From: Clostridia bacterium
Lineage (GTDB): Bacteria > Bacillota > Clostridia > TANB77 > CAG-508
Assembly: GCA_017470645.1 (NCBI GenBank)
Contig: JAFUYJ010000013.1
Coordinates: forward strand, 1 to 64,000
Direction: 5' to 3'
Length of the DNA stretch: 64,000 nucleotides
Part shown: piece by piece, positions 46,653 through 57,091 of the stretch
Numbering within the stretch: position 1 is the first letter of the stretch
How the letters are laid out: every line of letters starts with the position of its first letter
Position numbers and translations under genes: made by a program
Notes under the pieces: generated by a model
What the model was told of the DNA's origin: nothing
Seen by the model: only the letters and a program-made list of their open reading frames with translations
Database searches by the model: none

Positions 46653-49115
46653 ATGGATTTCGATTACACAAATATAACAGATAAAATTACTTGTAAAACA
46701 GATAAGTTAATAAATAAAGATAATGTTGTTATTTCAATAATTACACCATTCTACAATGCTAAGAAGTATTTATAAGACACTGATAAATGCGTAATAAATC
46801 AAACTTTTCCCTTTTTTGAATGGCTGATAGTGGATGATGGTTCAACAGATGAAGATAGTTTAAATTATTTACAACAAATAAAGAACATGGATCCAAGAAT
46901 AAAAGTTTTTCATAAAGAAAATTCGGGACAAGCTGATACAAGAGATTATGGTGTTCATCTTTCTAATCCAAATAGTAAATATATTCTTTTTTTAGATGAT
47001 GATGACATAATAGATGATACATATTTAGAATGCGCATACTGGACTTTAGAAACAAACAAAGGAGCAAGCTGGGCATATACAGACATTGTACATTTCGGAG
47101 AATTAGAAGCCTTGGCAGCTGCTAGGTTTGACCCAGAAATGGAAAAAAGAGTAAACAACATTGTTGTAACTGCATTAATTAGAAAACAAGATTTTCTACA
47201 AGTTGGTGGTTTTGCATTAAAAGAAAAAGGAATATGAGAAGATTGGAATTTATGGCTAAAAATGATAGCTGCTGGAATGTATCCAGTTAGAATGGATTTT
47301 TGGGGATTTTGGTATAGAAGAAAAGAAAAAAAGGAGAGCGAACTTGCAAAATCTAATAGCAACAAAACAAGAGCAAAGGAAATTATAGACAGAACAGCAA
47401 GAAGTATAAAAAATCCTAAAGAAGCTATTCAATATCCAAAGCAGGATTATAATTGGGATATAATAGAGGAAAAAATAGACTCTATAATTATTCCAAAATA
47501 TGAAGATAATAACAAAACAAAAATATTAATGATAATCCCTTGGATGGTTATGGGCGGAGCTGATAAATTTAACATTGATATGATAAATGGCTTAGATAAA
47601 GATAAATTTGAAATTACTATTATATCAACTGAACCTAATTTTAATCCTTGGAGGGAACAATACAAAGCAGGAACAAAGGCAATTTATGACTTAACCACCT
47701 TCTTAGACAGGAAGAATTGGCTAGCTTTTATTAACTATATTATTGAGAAAAATAATATAGACATAGTTCTTAACACTAATAGTACTTTTGGTTATAGTAT
47801 ATTACCATATTTAAAAGCAAAATATAATGATATACCTATAATAGATTATATACACATGGAAGAATGGTATAACAGAAATGGGGGATTTTCAAGAGATTCA
47901 TCAGCTGTAGCTTCTGTTATAGACAAAACTTTAGTATGTAATGAAAATAGTAGAAAAATTTTGATTAATCATTTTGGAAGAAATGAAAACGAAGTGGAAA
48001 CTGTATATATAGGTGTTGATGAAAACAAATTTAACCCAGATAAATTCGATAAAAACACTTTAAAAGAAAAGTATAAAATTCCTAAAGATAAGAATATTAT
48101 AGGTTTTATTGCAAGAATAGATTTACAAAAAAGACCAATATTATTAATGAATGTCATAAAAGCATTAAAGGAAGAAAGAGACGATTTTTGCGTTGTTGTT
48201 GCAGGTAATGGACCTATGCTTAAAAAAATTCAATCACTTGCAAAAAAATATAAACTTGATAGAAATATAAGATTCTTAGGTGCCATTTCAAATACAGCAG
48301 AAATCTACTCAGTATGTGATGTAACACTAAATTGTTCAATTAAAGAAGGTCTTGCACTTACTTCATATGAATCATTAAGTATGGGAGTTCCAGTTATTTC
48401 TTCTGATGTAGGTGGACAATCAGAATTAATTAACGATGAGGTTGGCGTTATTGTTCCATGCCTACAAGAAGAAAAGGATGTAAGTGTATTTGAGTATTCA
48501 AAAGATGAAATAAATAGTTATGTAATTGCTATTAATACTGTTCTAAATAACTTGGAAAAGTATAAAGCAAATGCAAGAAATAGAATACTTAGTGGTTTTA
48601 CAATAAATCATATGATAGATAGAATGTCTTATCTGTTAGAAGAAATTGCTAACAATCCAGATTACGAAAAGAAGATTGTTGGAAATAATTTAGCTAGTTG
48701 TATAGATATTTGCAAAGAATTAAACACAAAATATTTTACCAGTTTCAAAGGTGAGTATGAATGGCTAGTCAAGGAAACAGATAAGAAAATAGATGATGAA
48801 GTTGATAAAAGGTATAAAATAAATCAAAGAAAAACAGCCGATAGTTCAAATGGAAAAATAATGACATTTATTAAAAATGAAGGTAAAAGAGCTTTTCTAA
48901 ATAAGTGTTTTGTAAAGCTACATATCTATCACGAAATGAAAATAATAATGAGAATTATTGAAAGAGTATATTGGATGTTAAAAACTATCTTACTAACTTC
49001 TGTTGGAACTATTTTAGATATTATCAAACTAGTAAAAGTAATAGGAATAAGAGTTATAAATTTATTTTTAAAGCTCGTGAAAAAAGATACAATTAAAATT
49101 GAAGATGAAACATAA
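46653..49115 (+). CDS. Two-domain GT2-GT4 glycosyltransferase with two in-frame stop codons
   Basis: From the ATG at 46653 (behind AGGAGG) a single frame runs to 49115 but contains TAA at 46773 and TGA at 47235. Part 1 is a GT2 domain (VVISIITPFYNAKKYL-stop-DTDKCVINQTFPFF, then IVDDGSTDEDSLNY and FLDDDDIID). Part 2, after GI-stop-EDWNLWLKM, is a GT4 domain with IPWMVMGGADKFNIDM and CSIKEGLALTSYESLSMG. There is no frameshift: codons on both sides of each stop align in one frame, and the protein family keeps the flanking residues. It is either a fresh two-hit pseudogene or a read-through gene. Intact length would be 820 residues. Confidence 0.8.
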
Positions 49116-49139
49116 ATAGTTTAGGAGGAAACAAAAATA

Positions 49140-49916
49140 ATGAGAAACGTATTCAAAGAAATTTATGAATATAGAGAATTACTAAAAACAAGTGTAAAAA
49201 AAGAGATAAGAGGTAGATATAAAAACTCTTTTTTAGGGGTAATATGGTCATTTTTAAATCCGCTATTACAAATCATGGTTTATGCTATAGTATTTCCATT
49301 AATATTAAGAAATACACAAGAAAACTATGTTATATTCTTGTGTTGTGGATTGATACCATGGACGTTTTTTGCAACAGGAATAAACAGATCAGCATTTACT
49401 ATTATTGAAAATGGAAACATAGTAAAAAAAGTATTTTTCCCAAGGGAAATATTACCAATATCAGTAATAACAAGCGAAGCGGTGAACTTTATGATTTCTA
49501 CAATAATAATATTAGCATTTGTTATTTTTGGAGGACTAGGTATAACAAAATATATAGTATTTTACCCATTAATTCTAATAGTACAATATTTTTTAGTATT
49601 AGGTATTTCATTTATAATTTCTAGTATCACAGTATATTTAAGAGATATTCAACATTTTATAGGTGTACTTATTCAATTACTATTTTACGCAGCACCAGTT
49701 GTGTATTCACCAGATGTAATACCAGATAATTTTAAATGGATTTTGAAGCTAAACCCAATGACGTATATAATTAATGCATATAGAGATGTGTTTTACAACC
49801 AAGTTAAGCCAGATTTAATTGGATTAGGAGAAGTGTTTGGTATATCTGTTTTAATATGTGTTATTGGACAATTTATATTTAACAAGTTACAAAAAGGGTT
49901 TGCAGAACAACTATAG
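49140..49916 (+). CDS. ABC-2 polysaccharide export permease (second system)
   Basis: The 258-residue, six-helix permease has the family core VKKEIRGRYKNSFLGVIWSFLNPL (trimmed), GLIPWTFFATGINRSA, KVFFPREILPIS and LNPMTYIINAYRDVFY. It partners the ATPase at 45898-46641. The ribosome binding site is TAGGAGG. Unlike the first system's permease, it is not fused. Confidence 0.93.
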   Translation: MRNVFKEIYEYRELLKTSVKKEIRGRYKNSFLGVIWSFLNPLLQIMVYAIVFPLILRNTQENYVIFLCCGLIPWTFFATGINRSAFTIIENGNIVKKVFFPREILPISVITSEAVNFMISTIIILAFVIFGGLGITKYIVFYPLILIVQYFLVLGISFIISSITVYLRDIQHFIGVLIQLLFYAAPVVYSPDVIPDNFKWILKLNPMTYIINAYRDVFYNQVKPDLIGLGEVFGISVLICVIGQFIFNKLQKGFAEQL

Positions 49917-49934
49917 GAAAAGGGAGAAATACAA

Positions 49935-51443
49935 ATGGAAAAAATTAAATATATGTCTCAAAAGACGTTATTTATGGGGCTAGCAGCTATGCTATTTTGG
50001 ATTGTTTTAAATGCTATATTAAATTATGATGTAATTATTTATAAATTTAATCCAATTATATTGATATTTGGCATAATAGTATATTTAGGAGTGTTGCTAA
50101 TTATTCAAAAAAGATTAATAAGTAAAATATCAAAAATCAGATATTTGCATTTCTTGATTTTTGCATTGTTTTTTGTATTTTGTCTTATTATAGGAATTAA
50201 TTTAAGATTAAATCCATCATGGGATATGGGTTCAGTATTTAATATAGCTAAGAATTACGCTGAACACGGTACCATGGGAGAGAGTGGTATGTATTTAGTA
50301 TCATATCCAAATAATATATTATTAGCACTAATGTATATGGTTATATTCAAATTTGCATATTTAGTAGGAATTACTGATTTTATTACGGTAGCAACAGTAT
50401 TTAATGCAATAATAATTACTGCAACTGTTATATTAACTTATTATATTGCAAAAGAAATGTATAATAAAGAAAAAGCAACGTTTGTATTATTAATACTTTT
50501 CTTTACAACACCATTATATTTGCATGTTGCTGTATATTACACAGATTCTATGTCAATGTTCTTTTCTACGTTTACTTTGTATGTGTATCTATTAAGTGAA
50601 AAACAAACTGACAAATGGAAAAAAATTGCACTACAAATTATTTTGGGTATATTAATAGTAATCTCATGGAAAATTAAAATAACAGGCGCATTTATTGCAA
50701 TTGCTATATGTGTATATAGATGTATAACAAAATGCAACAAACAGGTACTAAAGAATTATTTAATAGTGATACCAACTATAATAGCTGTGTTTGTTGGATT
50801 TAGTGTTTGTTTTGAAAGAAGAATTTCGAATAGAGATTATGCTGAATATTATAAGATGCCATGGGAACATTGGATAGTTCTTGGATTAACAGGAAATGGT
50901 GGATTTAGTCAAGAAACATATGAATTTACTAATTCATTTCCAACATACAAAGAAAAGAAACAAGCAGATATTAATAAAATAAAAGAAATTGTTAATAATT
51001 ATAACTGTAATGATTTTATAAAGCATTTAACAATTAAGCTTAAATATGCATGGACAGATGGTACGTATTATGCACCAGAAAAATTAAGAAGAATGCCTGT
51101 AAATGAAAGTGTTTTGCATAAATTTGTTCTAACAGATGGAAAGTATAGTGTTTATTATAAGTATTTTCCTCAAGTTATGCATCTAACAATGTTAATTTTG
51201 ATTATATTTAGTTGTATAAAAAATATTAAAAATAATAGTTTATCAAGTAAAAAATTAATATTAGTTATTTCAATGCTAGGATTAATGGTATTTTTAATGA
51301 TATGGGAAAATAGATCTCGTTATATATTAACAATGTTACCAATATATGTTTTATTATCTGTAGACGGAATAGATTATTTGACTAATAGGTTGGAGAATAA
51401 AAGAATTTTTTTAGACAAAAATATCGAAGGTGCAGATAAGTAG
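49935..51443 (+). CDS. Multi-pass membrane glycosyltransferase (GT-C type) C
   Basis: The 502-residue protein has about 11 helices. The loop after the second or third helix carries NLRLNPSWDMGSVFNIAKNYAEHG, where the Asp is in the usual GT-C catalytic position. A soluble stretch sits near 290-390. It is more distant from the pair at 35791 and 39357 but of the same build (WENRSRYILTMLPIYVLLS near the end). It is followed 18 bp later by its likely donor synthase. Confidence 0.8.
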   Translation: MEKIKYMSQKTLFMGLAAMLFWIVLNAILNYDVIIYKFNPIILIFGIIVYLGVLLIIQKRLISKISKIRYLHFLIFALFFVFCLIIGINLRLNPSWDMGSVFNIAKNYAEHGTMGESGMYLVSYPNNILLALMYMVIFKFAYLVGITDFITVATVFNAIIITATVILTYYIAKEMYNKEKATFVLLILFFTTPLYLHVAVYYTDSMSMFFSTFTLYVYLLSEKQTDKWKKIALQIILGILIVISWKIKITGAFIAIAICVYRCITKCNKQVLKNYLIVIPTIIAVFVGFSVCFERRISNRDYAEYYKMPWEHWIVLGLTGNGGFSQETYEFTNSFPTYKEKKQADINKIKEIVNNYNCNDFIKHLTIKLKYAWTDGTYYAPEKLRRMPVNESVLHKFVLTDGKYSVYYKYFPQVMHLTMLILIIFSCIKNIKNNSLSSKKLILVISMLGLMVFLMIWENRSRYILTMLPIYVLLSVDGIDYLTNRLENKRIFLDKNIEGADK

Positions 51444-51460
51444 AAAGGAATTAAACAGGA

Positions 51461-52396
51461 ATGAAAAAAATATCAGTTGTAATACCAATGTATTATGAAG
51501 AAGAAGTAGCACAAAAATGCTATGAGAAAATGACAGAAGTATTAAATAAAATAGAAAACTATGATTATGAAATTATATGTGTCAATGATGGAAGCCAGGA
51601 TAATACTTTACCAATTTTAGAAGAAATTGCAGCTAATGATAGAAATGTTAAAGTAATTTCATTTGCAAGAAATTTTGGACACCAATGTGCTGTAACAGCA
51701 GGATTAAAAGAGGTTACAGGAGACGTTGTTGTAATAATAGACGCAGACTTACAAGACCCACCAGAATTAATCCCAGAGATGCTAAAAAAATGGGAAGAGG
51801 GAAATGAAGTAGTATACGGAAAACGTAAGACAAGAGATGGCGAATCAAAATTTAAATTAATGACAGCTAAAATGTTTTATAAAACTTTAAATGCGTTATC
51901 AGATGTAGATATTCCAAAAGATACAGGTGATTTCAGATTAGTTGATAGAAAAATTGTTGATCAGATGAATCAATTACCAGAACATAATAAATTCTTAAGA
52001 GGATTATGGAGTTGGCTTGGATATAAACAATTTGCGTTTGAATATGAAAGAAAAGAAAGATATGCTGGAAAAACAAAATATCCATTAAAGAAAATGTTAA
52101 AGTTAGCATCAGACGGTATAATAAGTTTTTCAACTAAACCGCTAAAATTAGTTGGTATTTTAGGAATAATATCAATAATCTTATCCTTTGTAGTATTGGT
52201 ATATTCAATCCTTGCATTCATTTTTAAATTTGGTAATTTGACAAGCGGATGGACATCTATAATGGTTGCAATAACTTTTTTTGCCGGTGTACAGTTATTA
52301 TCATTATGGATTATGTCAGAATACATTGGAAGGATATACGATGAAACTAAACAAAGACCACAATATGTAATAGATAAAAAAATTAATATCGATTAA
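51461..52396 (+). CDS. GtrB-like polyprenyl-phosphate glycosyltransferase
   Basis: The 311-residue GT2 enzyme has VVIPMYYEEEVAQKCYEKM, VNDGSQDNTL, SFARNFGHQCAVTAGL, the DADLQDPPELIPEM motif and GDFRLVDRK, then two C-terminal membrane helices (~230-290). This is the GtrB/bactoprenol-phosphate glucosyltransferase build. It would make the lipid-linked sugar used by a GT-C enzyme such as the preceding gene. Confidence 0.92.
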   Translation: MKKISVVIPMYYEEEVAQKCYEKMTEVLNKIENYDYEIICVNDGSQDNTLPILEEIAANDRNVKVISFARNFGHQCAVTAGLKEVTGDVVVIIDADLQDPPELIPEMLKKWEEGNEVVYGKRKTRDGESKFKLMTAKMFYKTLNALSDVDIPKDTGDFRLVDRKIVDQMNQLPEHNKFLRGLWSWLGYKQFAFEYERKERYAGKTKYPLKKMLKLASDGIISFSTKPLKLVGILGIISIILSFVVLVYSILAFIFKFGNLTSGWTSIMVAITFFAGVQLLSLWIMSEYIGRIYDETKQRPQYVIDKKINID

Positions 52397-52424
52397 TTAA
52401 ATAATAAAAAAGGACAGGTTTTTA

Positions 52425-53889
52425 GTGGAAAAAATAAAAAAACTATTAAAAGTAGAAAACTTGCTAGCGCTTTTTATAATAATATGCCCAATATTAGATA
52501 TAGCAAGTTTTCTATATAGAAACAAATTTAATACAAATTACTCAATATCAACATTTATAAGGCCAATTATTCCAATGATTGTTTTTGCTTATGTCTTTTT
52601 AAAACGGAAAAAATAAAGTAAAGACTATTGGAATAGTTGGGATTTATGCTGTTTATGCATTGATACACTTGCTAATTTACAATAATTTGATTAGAGGGTG
52701 CACATTTGGGACTGTTATACATGAAGCACAGTACATAGTGAATTATTCATTTATGGTGCTATGTTTATATGTGTTCTGTTCTGTATTTTCTGTAACGTCA
52801 ACTCAATGTAATAATACAATTGTAAATTCTGAAAGAATTCCTAAAGCTATACAAAAATCATTAATAGTATCATTATCCATATACATAGTATCAATCTACA
52901 TTTCAATCATAACAAATACCTCTTCAACAACATATATAGAAGGAATAGGATATAAGGGATGGTTTGAATCAGGAAATAGCATAAGTGCTATACTTGTATT
53001 AAGTACATTTATTGTTTTAAGTTCTATATTGAAAATTAGGAGTAAAGCAGCAAGAGCATATGTAGTTCTAATTCTAACTTTAGTCGGTGTATTTCTTATG
53101 ACATTAATAGGAACTAGAGTTGGACTAATTGGATTTGTAGTAGCAACTTTATGCTTCATAATAGCACAAATATCTGAAAAAATAGCAACAAAAGCAGGTT
53201 TTAGTAGAAAGAATTTCACTATCTTATTAGCAATTTTATTGCTATTGGTAATAGTGGTAATAACAGCTGGTTCACTCACGTTAAAGAGAAGACAACATTT
53301 AAAAAACATGGAAAACACTATAATAGATGAGTCAACAGGTGAAGTATCTCATCTTACGGGAGACTTAACTACAATAAGAAATAAAATAGTTAACAACGAA
53401 TTAGAAGAAAACTTTATGACAGAAGCTCAAAAACAATCCATATTAGATTTGTATGATACGGCCAGAAAATATAATGTTTCAAACACAAATACACGTATGC
53501 AACAACTAATATATCACTGCATGCTTATAAAAAATCAGAAGAATCCAATTTTAATACTATTTGGAAATGGATATTTAACAAATACAAACGAACTAGTATG
53601 GGAAATGGAATTTCCAGCCTTTATTGCAAATTTTGGTATTATAGGTTTTGCATTATATATGGGACCATTTCTAACGATATTAATTAAAGCAATAATAACT
53701 GTATTTAAAAAATTCAAAAGAATAGATGCAGAGTATACAATGTTATTATTAACAGTGTTGCTAAGCTTTATATTATCAACACTTTCAGGATATACATTTT
53801 TCAATTCATCATCAATGATAATTATTATAATTGCAAATGTTTTGCTGGTAAATAAAATAAAAGAGGTGAATATAAGTTGCGAAAAATAA
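52425..53889 (+). CDS. O-antigen ligase-like membrane protein, split by a +1 frameshift at CGG
   Basis: The GTG at 52425 begins an N-terminal two-helix segment (IIICPILDIASFLYRNKF and FIRPIIPMIVFAYVFLK), then CGG at 52605-52607 and a stop. Skipping the C at 52605 continues as GKNKVKTIGIVGIYAVYALIH into a ten-helix protein with a GWFESGNSISAIL loop and a long extracellular loop (~290-380) ending GNGYL, the WaaL/RfaL ligase or Wzy-type build. The joined length is 487, typical of the family. Its end overlaps the next gene by 13 bp. Confidence 0.85.
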
Positions 53890-54998
53890 TATTTGGAATA
53901 ACGGGTTTAACTTTAGGAGGAGCAGAGAGAGTTTTAGTTGATATTGCTAATGAATTATCAGAAGAGTTTGATGTAACAATATTTACTTTATATGGAAAAG
54001 GCGAATTCGAAAAAGAACTTTCAAGTAAAGTAAAGTTAGTAAATATGATTGATAAATCGTATGCTGAATTAACTTCTAAAGAAAGATTAAAAGTATCTTT
54101 AAAACTATTATTTAATAAAAAATCAATATATAAGAAGTATATTAATAATGAATTTGACACAGAAATAGCATTTTTGGAAGGACCAATTACTAGATTGTTT
54201 AGTTTTAAAAATGGTAAAAATACAAAAAATATAAGTAATCCTAAAAAGATAGCTTGGGTACATAATGATATAGGACAAGTTTTTGGTAAAAGCTTAAAGG
54301 CAAAAATAAAGAAAAAACTAGATAGAAGATGCTATTTGCAATATGATGATATAGTTTTTGTAAGTAACGATAATCTAGAACAATTTGAAGAAGTTTATAA
54401 TTTAAATAAAAACAAGATGGTAATTCCAAATTATATTTCATCAAAAAGAGTATTAGAAAAATCTGAAGCTAATTTTGGAAATGTCTTTTCGAAAGAAGAA
54501 ATCAATTTTTTAACAGTAGCAAGATTAACAGATCAGAAAGCAATAGATAGATTAATAAAAGTACACAGTGAGTTAATGTATGATGGACACAATCATAAAT
54601 TTTTTGTGATTGGAGATGGACCAGAAAAAGAAAATTTAAAAGATTTAATTGAGCAATTAAATGTAAAGGATTCATTTATATTGTTAGGAAAAAAAGAAAA
54701 TCCATATCCATATATAAAGAATTGTGACGTGTTTGCATTATTATCATATTATGAAGGTTTACCAATGACAGTGCTAGAGGCAAGAATCTTAGAAAAGCCA
54801 ATACTAATTACAGACACTGCCGCAAGAGAAGCAGTAGTTGGATATGACAAGTCATACATTACTGAAAATTCTGAAAATGGAATCTATGTAGGTATAAAAG
54901 ACTGCATAAAAATGTTTCCAGAATGGAAAAACACTCCTAACCAAAAATACACAGAAAATTATGAAATAATAAAACAAATAGAAAAGTTGGTGAAATAG
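53877..54998 (+). CDS. GT4 family glycosyltransferase
   Basis: The 373-residue protein has ITGLTLGGAERVLVDIANEL and a donor site FLTVARLTDQKAIDRLIKVH and SYYEGLPMTVLEARILEKP. It starts with TTG at 53877 behind AGAGGTGA, inside the end of the ligase-like gene, indicating translational coupling. The next gene begins directly at its stop. Confidence 0.9.
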   Translation: MRKIIFGITGLTLGGAERVLVDIANELSEEFDVTIFTLYGKGEFEKELSSKVKLVNMIDKSYAELTSKERLKVSLKLLFNKKSIYKKYINNEFDTEIAFLEGPITRLFSFKNGKNTKNISNPKKIAWVHNDIGQVFGKSLKAKIKKKLDRRCYLQYDDIVFVSNDNLEQFEEVYNLNKNKMVIPNYISSKRVLEKSEANFGNVFSKEEINFLTVARLTDQKAIDRLIKVHSELMYDGHNHKFFVIGDGPEKENLKDLIEQLNVKDSFILLGKKENPYPYIKNCDVFALLSYYEGLPMTVLEARILEKPILITDTAAREAVVGYDKSYITENSENGIYVGIKDCIKMFPEWKNTPNQKYTENYEIIKQIEKLVK

Positions 54999-55907
54999 AT
55001 GAAATTATCAATTTTAACAGCAACATATAATAGAGCTAATTATTTGAAAAAATTATATGAAAGTATTATAGATAATTTAATAGATGAAATGGACATAGAA
55101 TGGCTAATTATGGATGACGGATCTTCAGATAATACAGATGAAATTATCGAACACTTAATGCAATCTGCCAAAACTTCTAGTTCAATAGAACACTTTGAAA
55201 TAAAATACTTTAAACAACAAAATCAAGGAAAGATGAGTGCTATCAACAACTTGATTCAATATGTTACAGGTGAATTAGTGATGGACTGCGACTCTGACGA
55301 CTATTTTGTAGATGATTCTTTCAAAAAAATTTATGACAAAAAAGATATATTATTATCTGATGATGATTTATATGGCTTAATTTTCTTGAAAAATGAAACA
55401 TCAAACAAGCTAAGCGGAAATAAATTTGAAAAAGAGAATGAGAAAACGACTATGTTTGACATGTATTTTAAAAATGGAATTACAGGTGAGAAGATAATAG
55501 TCTTTAGAACCGATGTCAGAAAGAAATATAAACACGAGCTTGTAGATAACGAAAAATTTATTACAGAAGCAAGAATGTATCATAAAATGGACGAGAGTTA
55601 TAAAGTAAAGTGTTTTAATGAAGTTCTAATACAAGGTGAATATTTAGAAACGGGATATACACATAACATAATTGAAACTTTCAAGAAATCACCAAAAGGG
55701 TATTTCGAATATTTCAAAGAAATATTGGAAAAAGACATGAGAGGCGTTAAATGGAATAAGAGATTATATGCACTAAAGCATTTAATACTATTTAAGGAAT
55801 TATGTGGATTTAAACATGTGAAACTCGATAGCATATCAAATCAAATTTTGTACTATGTTTTATTAATACCTGGAAAAATAAAGACTAAAATTGCTATAAA
55901 AGATTGA
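54999..55907 (+). CDS. GT2 family glycosyltransferase
   Basis: The 302-residue GT-A enzyme opens MKLSILTATYNRANYLKKLY, with MDDGSSDNTDE, NQGKMSAINN and MDCDSDDYF. Its start codon follows the preceding stop with no gap, so it is coupled to it. No membrane helix is evident. The sugar and linkage cannot be told. Confidence 0.9.
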   Translation: MKLSILTATYNRANYLKKLYESIIDNLIDEMDIEWLIMDDGSSDNTDEIIEHLMQSAKTSSSIEHFEIKYFKQQNQGKMSAINNLIQYVTGELVMDCDSDDYFVDDSFKKIYDKKDILLSDDDLYGLIFLKNETSNKLSGNKFEKENEKTTMFDMYFKNGITGEKIIVFRTDVRKKYKHELVDNEKFITEARMYHKMDESYKVKCFNEVLIQGEYLETGYTHNIIETFKKSPKGYFEYFKEILEKDMRGVKWNKRLYALKHLILFKELCGFKHVKLDSISNQILYYVLLIPGKIKTKIAIKD

Positions 55908-55982
55908 TAAATAAGTGAATTTATGAGAAAATAGAGAAGAAAAAATATTTAATAGAAATAATATAAAAGAGAGGTGAACCCT

Positions 55983-57071
55983 ATGTGGGGAGACATATCA
56001 ATAGCATTTTTACTTGCGTTTGTAACAGCGTTTGTAATGACACCATATACAATTAGGCTGGCAAAAAAAGTAGGTGCAATAGACATGCCAGAAAAAAGAA
56101 GAATAAATGAAGAACCAATCCCAAGACTCGGAGGAGTTGCTGTAATTATTGGATTTTTGTTATCAAGTATATACTTGCTAATAGTAATGACACTAGAAAA
56201 TACATTTAATCCATTTGGCGAAGAACAATACCTGCACAAATTAATAGGAATTTTAATCGCGATAATAGTACTAGCAGTATTTTGTTTTATAGATGACGTT
56301 AAAGGATTACCTGCAATAGTTAAATTATTGGGACAAACCATTGCAGCTGTTATTGTTGTATCTTTTGGAACACAAATAGATAATGTTAATATTCCTTTTT
56401 TAGAGCAAACTTTAAATATAAATAACCATGTATACATTTATATTTTATCAGTGGGTTGGATAATAGGTATAACAAATGCAATAAATTTGATTGATGGACT
56501 AGATGGATTATCATCTGGAATTACACTTATTTCATGTTTTTCGTTGATAATTGTATTTACAATGAATCAATCACCAATAGTAGCTATTATATTAATAACT
56601 GCACTAGCAGGAGCAATTGTAGGGTTTATGCCATATAACTTTAATCCAGCAAAAACATTTATAGGGGATACAGGTGCACAGTTCTTAGGGTTTTCATTAG
56701 CAGTTATTTCAATTCTAGGAACGGCAAAAACGTACACACTATTAGTGTTAATAGCACCATTGATAATTCTCGCATTACCAATTGCAGACACTCTTTTTGC
56801 AATAGTAAGGAGAATTATAAAAGGGCATTCAATAAAAGCAATTTTTTCACCAGACACGGGGCATTTACATCATAAATTAATGAAGAAAGGATATACACAA
56901 AAACAAGCCGTATTAATTTTATATGGAATTAGTGCATGTTTTGGAATGTTTGCAATTATTTTGTTAGAAAGTGGAATATGGAAAGCCCTTTCATTTGCAT
57001 TAATGATTGTTGCTGTAATTGCAATAGGATATAGGGATTTTGTAAAAAATAGAAATGATGATAAAAAGTAG
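55983..57071 (+). CDS. tagO: Undecaprenyl-phosphate GlcNAc-1-phosphate transferase (TagO/WecA family)
   Basis: The ~362-residue protein has about eleven membrane helices and the family motifs PRLGGVAV, CFIDDVKG, NLIDGLDGLSSG, FIGDTGAQFLG and the histidine-rich DTGHLHHKLMKKG. It starts teichoic acid or capsule linkage units by placing GlcNAc-1-phosphate on undecaprenyl phosphate. I chose the ATG at 55983, 6 bp after AGAGGTG; the GTG at 55974 is part of that site. Its place near the end of the locus fits a shared first step for both export systems. Confidence 0.93.
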   Translation: MWGDISIAFLLAFVTAFVMTPYTIRLAKKVGAIDMPEKRRINEEPIPRLGGVAVIIGFLLSSIYLLIVMTLENTFNPFGEEQYLHKLIGILIAIIVLAVFCFIDDVKGLPAIVKLLGQTIAAVIVVSFGTQIDNVNIPFLEQTLNINNHVYIYILSVGWIIGITNAINLIDGLDGLSSGITLISCFSLIIVFTMNQSPIVAIILITALAGAIVGFMPYNFNPAKTFIGDTGAQFLGFSLAVISILGTAKTYTLLVLIAPLIILALPIADTLFAIVRRIIKGHSIKAIFSPDTGHLHHKLMKKGYTQKQAVLILYGISACFGMFAIILLESGIWKALSFALMIVAVIAIGYRDFVKNRNDDKK

Positions 57072-57091
57072 TATATAAGAAGAGGTAAAAG

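Noticed and set aside
46653-49115. TGA reassigned to Trp or Gly
   Set aside because: TGA ends several genes at the expected length (the ABC subunit at 6148, mnaA at 27659, the RNHCP gene at 18798), and the other stop in this gene is TAA.
2792-52607. Random single-base sequencing insertions
   Set aside because: Not fully excluded, but all six are C, all at a codon boundary, all before a Gly codon. C insertion before any GG would also be expected in the other two codon phases. Kept as the main rival, to be settled by reads.
2792-52607. CGG reassigned to another amino acid as a normal triplet
   Set aside because: Reading CGG as any triplet leaves all six genes out of frame with stops soon after; only a +1 step restores them.
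2784-53889. The six broken genes as ordinary pseudogenes
   Set aside because: Each has exactly one change, always the same kind at the same codon, with full conservation on both sides. Independent decay would give varied frameshifts, stops and deletions.
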